This document shows, in pieces, positions 17,065 to 25,129 of a DNA stretch of 49,375 nucleotides. How positions within the stretch are numbered: position 1 is the stretch's first letter; each line of letters begins with the position of its first letter. The notes under the pieces are model-generated. The model was not told the origin of the DNA and ran no database searches. It was given only the letters and a program-made list of their open reading frames with translations. The DNA is from JAFDWI01 sp964595905 (GTDB lineage: Bacteria; Actinomycetota; Acidimicrobiia; Acidimicrobiales; Iamiaceae). The stretch lies in NCBI GenBank assembly GCA_964595905.1, contig CAZQSU010000009.1, forward strand, positions 1 through 49,375, in the 5' to 3' direction. The position numbers were made by a program, and so were the translations under genes.

Positions 17065-18134
17065 CCCTCGACACGTTGATCACCGAACGGCGGATCATCA
17101 TCTGCGCCGGTTCGGGCGGCGTCGGCAAGACCACCACCGCGGCCGTCCTGGCGATGGAGGCGGCACGCCGCGGTCGCCGATCGGTGGTGGTGACGATCGA
17201 CCCCGCCAAACGGCTTGCCGACGCGCTGGGGTTGAGCGGGATCGGCAACGAGCCCCGGCGGATCGACGGCGACTGGCCCGGTGAGATGTCGGCGGTGATG
17301 CTCGACACCAAGGGCACGTTCGACGCGCTCGTCGAGACCTACTCCGAAGACCCCGAACAGGCCGCACGGATCCTCGACAACCGCTTCTACCGGAACATCT
17401 CCGGCGCGCTGTCGGGCACCCAGGAATACATGGCCATGGAGAAGCTGTATGCGTTGCACCACGACGACCGCTTCGACGTCGTCGTCGTCGACACCCCACC
17501 GACCCGTCACGCGCTCGATTTTCTCGATGCCCCGCGACGGCTCACCCATTTTCTCGATCATCGGCTCTACCGGGTGCTCATGACCCCGACCCGAGGCGTG
17601 ATGAAGGCGGTGAACGTGGCCGCCCAGACCTTCGTCCGCAGCGTGTCACGGGTGGTCGGCGCGGAGGTCCTCGACGACGCACTCGCCTTCTTCGGCGCGT
17701 TCAGTGGCATGGAGGAAGGCTTCAAGGAACGCGCCCGGGTGGTGCTCGAGCTGCTCGAGGATCCCGCGACCGCGTTCGTGCTCGTCGCCGCCCCCCGACG
17801 TGACACCGTCGCCGAAGCGCACTACTTCGCTGACCGGCTCGCCGACGCCGAACTCGGCGTCGCCGCGCTGATCGTCAACCGCATCCACCCGCTGTTCACG
17901 GTGGACGGCCCCGAAAAGGTCGCCCGGCGCGCCGAAGCGCTCGCGGACACCCCGCTGGGGCCGTTGGCCCGCAACCTGGCCGAGTTCACCATGATCGCCG
18001 CACACGAACGCGCCAACCTCTCGGGGCTGGCCGCGACCGCCGAAGAGGTCGTGATGGTGCCGTACCTCGACAGCGACGTCCACGACCTCGACGGTCTCGA
18101 CCGCATCGCGTCGTTCCTGTTCTCCGAGCCCTGA
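17061..18134 (+). CDS. ArsA/GET3-like ATPase, second of pair
   Basis: A 357-aa partner ATPase starting inside the previous stop codon (ATGA). The Walker A is GSGGVGKTT (17-25), where the signature lysine of the deviant motif is replaced by Ser. VTIDPAKRLADALGL, VVVVDTPPTRHALDFLDAP and a methionine-bearing central region (AFFGAFSGMEEGFKER) match ArsA-type proteins. It probably heterodimerises with the first subunit. It converges on the STAS-domain gene. Confidence 0.9.
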   Translation: MTLDTLITERRIIICAGSGGVGKTTTAAVLAMEAARRGRRSVVVTIDPAKRLADALGLSGIGNEPRRIDGDWPGEMSAVMLDTKGTFDALVETYSEDPEQAARILDNRFYRNISGALSGTQEYMAMEKLYALHHDDRFDVVVVDTPPTRHALDFLDAPRRLTHFLDHRLYRVLMTPTRGVMKAVNVAAQTFVRSVSRVVGAEVLDDALAFFGAFSGMEEGFKERARVVLELLEDPATAFVLVAAPRRDTVAEAHYFADRLADAELGVAALIVNRIHPLFTVDGPEKVARRAEALADTPLGPLARNLAEFTMIAAHERANLSGLAATAEEVVMVPYLDSDVHDLDGLDRIASFLFSEP

Positions 18135-18195
18135 CGACCGGACCGTGGCGACGGGGGCCCCGACACCGGCGTCCGTACGCCCGGTCGAAGCGAGA

Positions 18196-18543
18196 TCAGG
18201 CCTCCGCGTCGCCGTCCAGCGCGGCGACCGCCGCGTCGACGTCGTCGACGACGGGCACGATCCGGTCGAAGCCGGTCGTGTGCAACAGTCGGGTCAGCGT
18301 CGGACGACTGCACGCCACGCTGACCTCACCGTTGTTCTCGCGGGTGCGGCGGATCCCGCCGATCAGCGCGCCCAGGCCGGCCGAATCCATGAACGGAACG
18401 GCGGACAGGTCGATGACGACCCGGGATTCGGTCGCCAGGCCGGTGAGCGCCTCGCGGAACTGACCCACCGTGTAGGCGTCGAGCTCTCCCACGGGTCGAC
18501 ACAACGTGTAGCCACCTTCGTCTTGCACTTCGATCTCGAGCAC
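18196..18543 (-). CDS. STAS-domain anti-anti-sigma factor-like protein
   Basis: A 115-aa single STAS domain of the SpoIIAA/RsbV type. The phosphorylatable Ser is S54 in VPFMDSAGLGAL. The N-terminal VGELDAYTVGQFREAL and central VVIDLSAV are typical. It should bind an anti-sigma kinase elsewhere in the genome. The start is GTG behind AAGGAGGAAG. A TATGAT promoter (18595-18590) and a hairpin at 18559-18575 lie in the leader. It diverges from a small receiver protein. Confidence 0.88.
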   Translation of the reverse strand: MLEIEVQDEGGYTLCRPVGELDAYTVGQFREALTGLATESRVVIDLSAVPFMDSAGLGALIGGIRRTRENNGEVSVACSRPTLTRLLHTTGFDRIVPVVDDVDAAVAALDGDAEA

Positions 18544-18558
18544 GGGCTTCCTCCTTCA

Positions 18559-18595
18559 CGAGGCGCGACGCCTCGACCGTGACCCGCGCATCATA
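18559..18595 (-). promoter_or_regulatory. Promoter and leader hairpin of the STAS gene
   Basis: The minus strand carries TATGAT at 18595-18590. It then carries a perfect 7-bp hairpin, CGAGGCG-TCG-CGCCTCG, at 18575-18559. The hairpin ends 5 nt before the AAGGAGG ribosome binding site and could modulate translation. Confidence 0.5.
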
Positions 18596-18694
18596 GGGCG
18601 GCCCGGTGACGATCCCATGTCGGAAGCGCCACCTCCCGCCCGAGTCGCTCCCGATCTGGCCGTCCGGTCGCGCCGGAAACTAACGTGCCGGAAC

Positions 18695-19096
18695 GTGTCC
18701 ACGATCCTGCTCGCCGCCGACGCCGACTGGCTCTACGACGACGTCCACGCGACGCTCGCCGGCCGGAGACGGGCCGTGCACCGGGTGCGCTCCGGCAAGG
18801 ACGTGCTCCCCGCGGTCGAGGCGGACGAGCCCGAATTGGTGATCCTCGACCTCCAGACGGGCAACCAGGGCGGCATGGCGACCTGCATGGGCCTCCGCCT
18901 CGAACAGGACATGGGGCGCATTCCTGATTTTCCGATCCTCATGCTGTTGGACCGCGACGACGACATCTTCCTCGCGAAGCGGGCGGACGCGGACGGCTGG
19001 TTGATCAAGCCGATCGAGCCGTTCCGGTTGCGCCGCGCGGTCAAGACGCTGCTCGCGGGTGACACGTACTTCCAGGAGCGCCGCCAGGTGAGCTGA
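18695..19096 (+). CDS. Stand-alone response-regulator receiver protein
   Basis: A 133-aa receiver-like domain without output domain. The phosphoacceptor is D52 in LVILDLQTG, the early acidic residues are in LLAADADW, and the conserved Lys is K105 in WLIKPIEP. GTG start at 18695 with TAACGT 8 nt upstream suggests a leaderless transcript. An open frame extends ~26 codons further but is Arg/Pro-rich. It is divergent from the STAS gene and upstream of the P1-P4 array, so it may belong to a phosphorelay or partner-switching circuit. Confidence 0.75.
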   Translation: MSTILLAADADWLYDDVHATLAGRRRAVHRVRSGKDVLPAVEADEPELVILDLQTGNQGGMATCMGLRLEQDMGRIPDFPILMLLDRDDDIFLAKRADADGWLIKPIEPFRLRRAVKTLLAGDTYFQERRQVS

Positions 19097-19177
19097 GCCG
19101 GCCGCTCCGCCGGGCACTCACATCGCAGACTGAGTGCGCAGGTTCGGGTACCGGCGGTCCGCCGGAGGGAGAGAGAA

Positions 19178-20284
19178 GTGACCACAGCGAGTGAGGTCGA
19201 CGACCTCGGCGAATCCGCGACCAGGCGTGCGCGCGGGCGACGAGTCGGCAGGTTCGTGCCCTGGTTCATCGTCGTGGTCCTGGCGGTGGCGCTGGGCGTG
19301 GTCGCCTCACGGTCCGGATCCGCTCCCGTCGACGCCTCCGTGACGATCGCTCCGTCGCGTGAGACTGCAGCGAAGTGGGAGCTGCACCCCATCACCAACT
19401 ACGGCGACGACCGCCGGCAACCGGCGCATCGCATCGGCTACCTGGGCCAACAGCTCCGGATCCTCTCGCTCAGCGACAAGGTCGACCCCAACCGTCGGGA
19501 GGTGTGGACCACGGGACGCTCCTACCGAGACGTCGACGTCACCGTCCTGGTCGAACCGCCGTCGTCGCTCGGCCCGGAGGTGTTCCCACAACCCGGCATC
19601 GCACTGCGCAGCGACATCGAGCCGGACGGATCCGGCAGCGCGATCATCATCGATCAGAACATCTGGAAAGAGGCGTTCACCAATCTGAAGGTCAACGTCT
19701 GGCGCTGGCCCGCGTCGACGGACCGACTCCAGGCCGACGGCCAGGGAGACCTGGAGATGCGACTCCGCTCCGCGACCATCACCGCGGTCGAACGACTCGC
19801 CGGTGATCCCGCCACCGATCTCATCCATCTCGCGCCCCCGACGGACGGGGGCACCTCGCCCCGGTTCACCACCGGCGACCACGTCTCGATCGAACCGCTC
19901 GCCGACCAGAGCTACGCACAGACCCAGGCCGTGGTCGATCAGGTCCAGAACGACACGCTCGTGGTCACCCACGCCTCGAACGCGCCAGCGTCACCTCTCG
20001 CGCTCGAAGGTGGCACCGTGCACCATGCGGTAGTGGACCACTCGTTGTCTCCCGATGCCCTGTACCCGCGCTACATCCGGGCACGCGTGGTCGGCAACCA
20101 ACTCGACGTGAAGAGCTGGTTGGTCGAAGACCCGGAACCTCCCTGGCAGCTTTCGATGGACCTCTCCCTCCTGCACGGCGTGCCCGAATCCGGACAGGTC
20201 GGAGTGGTCGCCAACCACCTGTACGGCCTCGGCGAGTACGTTGCCTACGGAGACGTGACGATCGACCCGATCCGGTCGCCGTGA
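19178..20284 (+). CDS. Membrane-anchored jelly-roll-like protein P1
   Basis: 368 aa, first of four successive paralogues. A basic cytoplasmic tail (about 1-26) is followed by one helix (FVPWFIVVVLAVALGVVA) and a secreted domain. Blocks shared with P2-P4: RREVWT; YRDVDVTVLVEPPSSLG; QPGIALR; IIIDQNIW; LKVNVWRW; a middle β-rich insert (TTGDHVSIEPLAD); LYPRYIRARVVG; VKSWLVEDPEPPWQ; and GQVGVVANHLYG. The RAR..G..L.VK.W....EP.W pattern resembles LamG/concanavalin-like jelly-roll domains, so the fold is inferred. No catalytic residues seen. GTG start behind GGAGGGAGAG. Confidence 0.8.
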   Translation: MTTASEVDDLGESATRRARGRRVGRFVPWFIVVVLAVALGVVASRSGSAPVDASVTIAPSRETAAKWELHPITNYGDDRRQPAHRIGYLGQQLRILSLSDKVDPNRREVWTTGRSYRDVDVTVLVEPPSSLGPEVFPQPGIALRSDIEPDGSGSAIIIDQNIWKEAFTNLKVNVWRWPASTDRLQADGQGDLEMRLRSATITAVERLAGDPATDLIHLAPPTDGGTSPRFTTGDHVSIEPLADQSYAQTQAVVDQVQNDTLVVTHASNAPASPLALEGGTVHHAVVDHSLSPDALYPRYIRARVVGNQLDVKSWLVEDPEPPWQLSMDLSLLHGVPESGQVGVVANHLYGLGEYVAYGDVTIDPIRSP

Positions 20285-20330
20285 CCACTGCCGTGGTTCG
20301 TCACGTCGACGACGGTCGCCGACCACCAGG

Positions 20331-21440
20331 ATGGGCATGAACGTGGAGAACCAAGCCGCGGACGATCCAGCGCCGGCCCCCACCCGGGCCGCGCGCCGGT
20401 CGTTCGTCCCCGGCCTGGTGATCGTCGTGCTCGGGATCGCCCTCGTCGCAGTCGTGTGGCGCGGCGGGAACCCCGACGACCGGCCCGACGCCCTGACCAT
20501 CGTGCCGTCCCGCGCCACGGCCTCGCTCTGGAAGCAGCACACCATCACCTCCGGTCGATCCGAGCCGGCCCATTCGATGACCGTCGTCGAAGGCGAGTAC
20601 CGGGTGACCTCGAAAGCTGCGAACACCGACGGCAACCAGCGGGAACTGTGGTCGCTCGACCACGACTACTCCGACGTGGACGTCACCGTCCGCATCGACC
20701 GGCCCTCGTCGCTGGGTGGGGAGTTCAAGCCGCAACCCGGCATCGCACTCCGCTACCACGACGACGGCCACGGGGCGGGACGGGCGCTGATCATCGACGG
20801 CAACATCTGGAGCCGCAACTACGACCGCATGATCGTCGGGGTGTGGAAGTGGGCGGGTCCCCACACGACGAAGGTCGACATCGACCAGATCGGCCAGCCC
20901 CTGGTCCTTCGGGAGCGGAAGGCGATCATCGTCGGCGCCACACGGGCCGCGGGCGATCCGGCCACCGATGTCTTCGCCGTCGATCCGGCGTTCGACCCTG
21001 GCGGACCGTACGGATTCCGACCCGGTGACCGTGTCGACATCGCCACGGCCGTCGACGACAGCTACACCCGCACCGGTGCGGTGGTCTCCACGGTCGACCA
21101 GAACGGTGGTCTGATCTGGGTGCGACATCCCGGGACCACCGCGAAGGTCCCGTTCGCGGCCGAGGTCGGAACGGTGAAGTTCCACTACACCGACGCCGGC
21201 GTCGACCCACGGGCGTTCTACCCCCGTTACGTGCGGGCGCGCATCGTCGGTTCGACGATCCAGGTGAAGTCGTGGCTCGTCGAACAACCCGAACCCGGCT
21301 GGCAGTTCTCCGAAGCCATCCCCGCCGACTTCGACGTGCCGGACTCCGGACGGGTCGGGCTCGTCGCGAACCACCTGTACGGCGAAGGTCGCTTCATCGC
21401 GTTCGGTGACGTGACGATCCGCCCCGTCACGACTCCCTGA
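20331..21440 (+). CDS. Membrane-anchored jelly-roll-like protein P2
   Basis: 369 aa, paralogue of P1, 46 bp downstream and probably co-transcribed. Cytoplasmic tail, helix FVPGLVIVVLGIALVAVVW, then the shared ectodomain blocks: LTIVPSRATASLWKQHTIT, NTDGNQRELW, YSDVDVTVRIDRPSSLGG, QPGIALR, IIDGNIW, IVGVWKW, the insert PGDRVDIATAVDDSYTR, YPRYVRARIVG, VKSWLVEQPEPGWQ and GRVGLVANHLYGEG. P2 looks closer to P1 and P4 than to P3. Start ATG at 20331; an ATG two codons later is an alternative. No known function. Confidence 0.8.
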   Translation: MGMNVENQAADDPAPAPTRAARRSFVPGLVIVVLGIALVAVVWRGGNPDDRPDALTIVPSRATASLWKQHTITSGRSEPAHSMTVVEGEYRVTSKAANTDGNQRELWSLDHDYSDVDVTVRIDRPSSLGGEFKPQPGIALRYHDDGHGAGRALIIDGNIWSRNYDRMIVGVWKWAGPHTTKVDIDQIGQPLVLRERKAIIVGATRAAGDPATDVFAVDPAFDPGGPYGFRPGDRVDIATAVDDSYTRTGAVVSTVDQNGGLIWVRHPGTTAKVPFAAEVGTVKFHYTDAGVDPRAFYPRYVRARIVGSTIQVKSWLVEQPEPGWQFSEAIPADFDVPDSGRVGLVANHLYGEGRFIAFGDVTIRPVTTP

Positions 21441-21528
21441 ACGGTCAGATGCGGTCCAGGGAGGCATCAGGCCCCGGTCGTGTGCATTACCGGCCTTCAT
21501 CGGCACGGCGCTACGCTTCGAGTTTCGA

Positions 21529-21602
21529 CGGGCTGTGGCTCAGCTTGGTAGAGCGCTGCGTTCGGGACGCAGAGGTCGTGGGTTCAAATCCCGCCAGCCC
21601 GA
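21529..21602 (+). tRNA. tRNA-Pro (anticodon CGG)
   Basis: A full cloverleaf of 74 nt without encoded CCA. The acceptor stem is CGGGCTG/CAGCCCG and the D arm GCTC...GAGC. The anticodon stem CTGCG/CGCAG has loop TTCGGGA giving anticodon CGG, and the T arm has TTCAAAT. TACGCT at 21512-21517 may be its -10. It lies between paralogues P2 and P3. Confidence 0.97.
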
Positions 21603-21678
21603 CTCATGAACCGTTGACCGCGTGATGGGATCGGGTCCGATCCCATGGCGGGATCAGCCGGACGAGAGGAAGGGAACC

Positions 21679-22743
21679 ATGCGCCGGATCGCCCTGATCG
21701 CGGCCATCGCCCTGGCACTGGCGGTCGGCTGTTCACCGAGCACGGAACCGAACGGTTCGGACCCCATCGTCACCCGCGTGTGGGACCGCGACGGGACCGC
21801 GGGTCTCGACCCGGTGTACCTGTCTCGACCGGCGACGCTCCCCGGCGGGCCACACGTGCCCTCTGTGGTCGGAGACTCCCTGCGGATCTCGTCGACCGCT
21901 GCGAACACGAACCGGAACGTACGCGAAATCTGGCCGATCACGCAGCACGACTACTCCGACGTGGAGGTCCTCGTCCGGCTCGACGAGCCGTCCGCAATCG
22001 CCGGTGGCCGGATGACCCCCCAGGTCGGTCTCGCCCTACGCCTCACCGACGACGGCCACGGCAACGGCGCGTTCGTCAACATCCAGAACAACATCGCGGG
22101 TGCCTACGGCCCGTTGTACGCGGGGCTCTGGACCTTCGAGCGCGAGGCCGACGGTTCTGCCCACATGGACATACGGACCCAGGGCCAGCCCGACTTCATG
22201 GTGCGTCGGGCGGTGATCCGGGGTCACCAACGGGTGGACCTCCTCGGCGGATGGAAGGACGCGTTCGACCTCGACGCGCCCCCGGGGTTCTTCGCCAAGG
22301 GCGACAAGGTCCGGATCGACGTCGACGACGCCGACTACGACCAGTCGTCGGCCACGATCCTCGGCTATCTCATCGGCTACGGCTGGCTCGTCGATTCCCC
22401 GCCGGGAGCGTCGTCGGCCAAACCGTGGGCCGCCGACCGGGGAGTCATGACGATTCCGGCCGGTACGAGGTATCCGGCCGACCCGCGACCCGTCCGGCGC
22501 ACGTACCCGGCATGGCTCCGAGCGCGCATCCTGGGGAGCCGGTTGTACGTGAAGGAATGGGTCGACGGTGCGCTCGAGCCTGCCGGCTGGTGGAGCATCG
22601 ACCTGTCGAAGGAGCCCGACCTGCCCGCCAAGGGTCGGATCGGACTCATCACGAACCACATCTGGGGTGCCCAGGGGAACGGAAAACCCAACTTTGCCGC
22701 GTTCGGACCGGTCGAGATCACCGATCTGAGCCATCGCGCCTAG
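21679..22743 (+). CDS. Lipoprotein jelly-roll-like protein P3
   Basis: 354 aa, divergent paralogue of P1, P2 and P4. Instead of a helix anchor it has a lipoprotein signal: RRIALIAAIALALAVGC, with the lipobox Cys at C18. Shared blocks remain: TAANTNRNVREIWP, YSDVEVLVRLDEPS, PQVGLALR, IQNNIA (the W of NIW is lost), LYAGLWTF, KGDKVRIDVDDADYDQ, YPAWLRARILG, VKEWVDGALEPAGW and GRIGLITNHIWG. The start is the ATG at 21679 behind GAGGAAGGG. Its TAG stop is the first codon of the segment duplicated upstream of P4 and of the phosphotransferase. Confidence 0.82.
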   Translation: MRRIALIAAIALALAVGCSPSTEPNGSDPIVTRVWDRDGTAGLDPVYLSRPATLPGGPHVPSVVGDSLRISSTAANTNRNVREIWPITQHDYSDVEVLVRLDEPSAIAGGRMTPQVGLALRLTDDGHGNGAFVNIQNNIAGAYGPLYAGLWTFEREADGSAHMDIRTQGQPDFMVRRAVIRGHQRVDLLGGWKDAFDLDAPPGFFAKGDKVRIDVDDADYDQSSATILGYLIGYGWLVDSPPGASSAKPWAADRGVMTIPAGTRYPADPRPVRRTYPAWLRARILGSRLYVKEWVDGALEPAGWWSIDLSKEPDLPAKGRIGLITNHIWGAQGNGKPNFAAFGPVEITDLSHRA

Positions 22744-22822
22744 TTTGGGATCATGACCAGGGGGGTCACGAGACCGGGCGGGTCGCCCGAAGCGTTCGAT
22801 CTGCGCCGCCGCGGCGAGGCGA
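22741..22822 (+). repeat. Duplicated promoter/start segment, copy 1
   Basis: About 82 bp starting TAGTTTGGG-N-TCATGACC and running into codons for GSPEAFDLR. By hand alignment it matches the segment at 23946-24027 at about 66 of 82 positions. It supplies the -10 (TAGTTT), the ATG and the first ~25 codons of P4, and also the stop codon of P3. Confidence 0.85.
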
Positions 22823-23889
22823 CCCCGACGGCGCGCCAGCGGGATGATCGCGGCGTGTTGGGGGCGCTTCTCGCGAGCGTCGTGTTCGGCGTCGCGCTCA
22901 TCGTGGTCGTACTGGGCGATCGTGACGGGTCCGATCGGCCCGGGACGGTCACCGTCGTACCGAGCCAGAAGACCGTGTCGCTGTGGCGACAGCATCCGAT
23001 CACCTCACTCAGGGACCGGACACAGCCGGCGCACACGATGACCGTCGTCGACGGGGCGTTCCGCGTGAACTCGACCGCCGCGAACACCGAAGGGAGTCGT
23101 CGGGAAGTCTGGACGATGCCGGGGACCTACGGCGACGTCGACGTGGTGGCCCGAATCGATGCGCCGTCATCGCTCGGGGACGCATCGACTCCACGGCCCG
23201 GTATCGCTCTCCGAACCCGCATCGCGGCCGACGGGTCCGGGTCCGCACTCGTGGTCGACGCGAACATCTGGGCAGGGATCTTCGACGATCTGAAGGTCGG
23301 CGTCTGGTCCTGGCCGTCGTCGCTCGACACGGTCGACGTCGCCGCCGTGGACGAGACCCTGTCGATGGACCACCGCGACGCCCGTATCCGTGCCGTGGCC
23401 CGTACCGGGGGAGCTGACGGGACCGCCACCATCGTCATCGAACCGTCCTACGACGAGTTCAGCGCGTACGGATTCCGGGCCGGTGACCGGATCGATGTCC
23501 GCACCAAGACCGACAGCTTCGACCTGACCGACGTTCCCATCACGGCGGTCACGGGTTCGGTCCTGACGGTGAGCGCACCGGGTGGCGCCGCATCCCCACT
23601 CACCGTCGCCGGCGGCACCGTCAGCCTGCACGACCCCACCGGCCATTCGATGAACCCACGAACGCTGTATCCCCGCTATGTGCGGGTACGGTTGATCGGC
23701 TCCCACCTGTGGTTGAAGTCATGGCTCGTCGATCGACCCGAGCCGGGCTGGCAACTCGACACCCAGATCCCACGGGCCGATGCACTGGCCGACGAGGGTG
23801 CGATCGGCCTGGTATCGAATCACCTCACCGGTGCAGATCAGTACATCGCCTTCGGGGCGCTTCAGATCAAGCCGATCGATCGACCCTGA
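22753..23889 (+). CDS. Membrane-anchored jelly-roll-like protein P4 with chimeric N-terminus
   Basis: 378 aa. The first ~25 residues (MTRGVTRPGGSPEAFDLRRR) match the N-terminus of the following phosphotransferase (MTTGVVGPGGTPEAFDLRHH), not P1-P3. From about residue 30 it is a normal family member: helix VLGALLASVVFGVALIVVVLG, TVVPSQKTVSLWRQHPITS, NTEGSRREVW, YGDVDVVARIDAPSSLG, RPGIALR, VVDANIW, LKVGVWSW, RAGDRIDVRTKTDSFDLTD, YPRYVRVRLIG, LKSWLVDRPEPGWQ and GAIGLVSNHLTG. TAGTTT lies 6 nt before the ATG, so it is probably leaderless. The shared 5' end suggests gene conversion or insertion at the phosphotransferase start. Confidence 0.8.
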   Translation: MTRGVTRPGGSPEAFDLRRRGEATPTARQRDDRGVLGALLASVVFGVALIVVVLGDRDGSDRPGTVTVVPSQKTVSLWRQHPITSLRDRTQPAHTMTVVDGAFRVNSTAANTEGSRREVWTMPGTYGDVDVVARIDAPSSLGDASTPRPGIALRTRIAADGSGSALVVDANIWAGIFDDLKVGVWSWPSSLDTVDVAAVDETLSMDHRDARIRAVARTGGADGTATIVIEPSYDEFSAYGFRAGDRIDVRTKTDSFDLTDVPITAVTGSVLTVSAPGGAASPLTVAGGTVSLHDPTGHSMNPRTLYPRYVRVRLIGSHLWLKSWLVDRPEPGWQLDTQIPRADALADEGAIGLVSNHLTGADQYIAFGALQIKPIDRP

Positions 23890-23945
23890 CCGCCGAAGTT
23901 GCGGCGGTTCCGACGGCGTCGCCCGATACGGACCCGATGACGAAG

Positions 23946-24027
23946 TAGTTTGGGCTCATGACCACCGGCGTCGTGGGACCAGGCGGGACACCCGAGGCGT
24001 TCGATCTGCGCCACCACGGCGACACGT
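23946..24027 (+). repeat. Duplicated promoter/start segment, copy 2
   Basis: Partner of 22741-22822, covering the -10 (TAGTTT, 23946-23951), the ATG and the first ~23 codons of the phosphotransferase gene. The similarity starts abruptly at the TAG of TAGTTT; sequence further upstream differs. Confidence 0.85.
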
Positions 24028-25109
24028 CGACGCTCACCGAGCGGCTCGCCCGCTGGCTCGCCGGGCGCCTCGATGACCACTCCGACCCGAAGGTCACCGC
24101 CTCTGCCGACGACATCGCGAACGGCATGTCGTCGTCGACGCTGCTGTTCGATCTGGACTGGACCGCCGAAGGTGACCGCCGCCATGCCGCGCTCGTCGCC
24201 CGGATCTCCCCGGACCCGGACGGGGTGGCCGTGTTCCCCACCTACGACCTGGCCGCGCAGTTCCACACCATGGGCGCCGTCGCGGCGACCACCTCGGTGC
24301 CCGTGCCGACCACCCGCTGGCTCGAGGCGACCGGCGACGTGCTCGGCCAACCGTTCTTCGTGATGGACCGGATCGACGGCCGCGTCCCCCCCGACATGCT
24401 CCCCTACACCTTCGGCGACAACTGGCTCTTCGACGCCGGCGACGCCGAACGGGCGGCCCTGCAGGACGCCATGATCGAGGTCCTCGCCGACCTGCACGCC
24501 ATCGACGTCGAAGCCGACGGACGTTTCGCCGACCTGGTCGGCGCGGGAGCACCCGAGGGGTACCTGACCCGTCATCTCACCCGCACCCGTGCCTGGTACG
24601 ACTGGTCGGTCGCCGAGAGCGGTACCCGGTCGCCGCTGGTGGAGGCCGCCCTCGACCAGCTCAGCGCGCGTCTTCCCGGGAATCCGGGTGAAACCGTGCT
24701 GAGCTGGGGTGACGCCCGCATCGGCAACGTCGTGTTCGACGGCTTCGAGCCCGCCGCGGTGCTCGACTGGGAAATGGCCGACCTGGGGCCACGGGAACTC
24801 GACCTGGTCTGGCTCGCCTATTCCCACCGGGTCTTCCAGGATCTCGCCGAAGGCCTGGAACTTCCCGGACTGCCCCGCTTTCTCGCCATCGAAGACGTGA
24901 TCGACGCCTACGAGGCCCGGGCCGGCCACCGGGTCCGCGACCTGGACTGGCACCTCGAATACGCGGCGGTCCGGTGGGCGTGTGCGTTTCTGCGCACCGG
25001 CGCACGGGAGGCCCACCTGAACGGGACGCCGCTGACCGACGACGGCGACTCGCTGCTGCACAACCGCGGCAGCCTGACCGCGCTCGTCGACGGCACGTTC
25101 CGACCCTGA
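23958..25109 (+). CDS. APH-fold phosphotransferase family protein
   Basis: A 383-aa protein of the aminoglycoside-phosphotransferase-like kinase fold, closest in style to the ACAD10/11-type group that clusters with lipid-metabolism genes. The catalytic loop LSWGDARIGNVVF keeps the Asp and Asn (the usual His is Trp). The metal-binding AVLDWEMADLGPRELDL follows. The N-lobe has HAALVARISPD and PFFVMDRIDGRVP. It probably phosphorylates a small hydroxylated substrate rather than conferring drug resistance. TAGTTT 6 nt before the ATG indicates a leaderless transcript. A DUF7064-like gene follows 20 bp later. Confidence 0.85.
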   Translation: MTTGVVGPGGTPEAFDLRHHGDTSTLTERLARWLAGRLDDHSDPKVTASADDIANGMSSSTLLFDLDWTAEGDRRHAALVARISPDPDGVAVFPTYDLAAQFHTMGAVAATTSVPVPTTRWLEATGDVLGQPFFVMDRIDGRVPPDMLPYTFGDNWLFDAGDAERAALQDAMIEVLADLHAIDVEADGRFADLVGAGAPEGYLTRHLTRTRAWYDWSVAESGTRSPLVEAALDQLSARLPGNPGETVLSWGDARIGNVVFDGFEPAAVLDWEMADLGPRELDLVWLAYSHRVFQDLAEGLELPGLPRFLAIEDVIDAYEARAGHRVRDLDWHLEYAAVRWACAFLRTGAREAHLNGTPLTDDGDSLLHNRGSLTALVDGTFRP

Positions 25110-25129
25110 CCAACGACGAGGAGTGCCCC

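Noticed and set aside
21529..21602. tRNA-Pro as an attachment site for an integrated island
   Set aside because: I found no integrase gene and no duplicated tRNA 3' end in the window.
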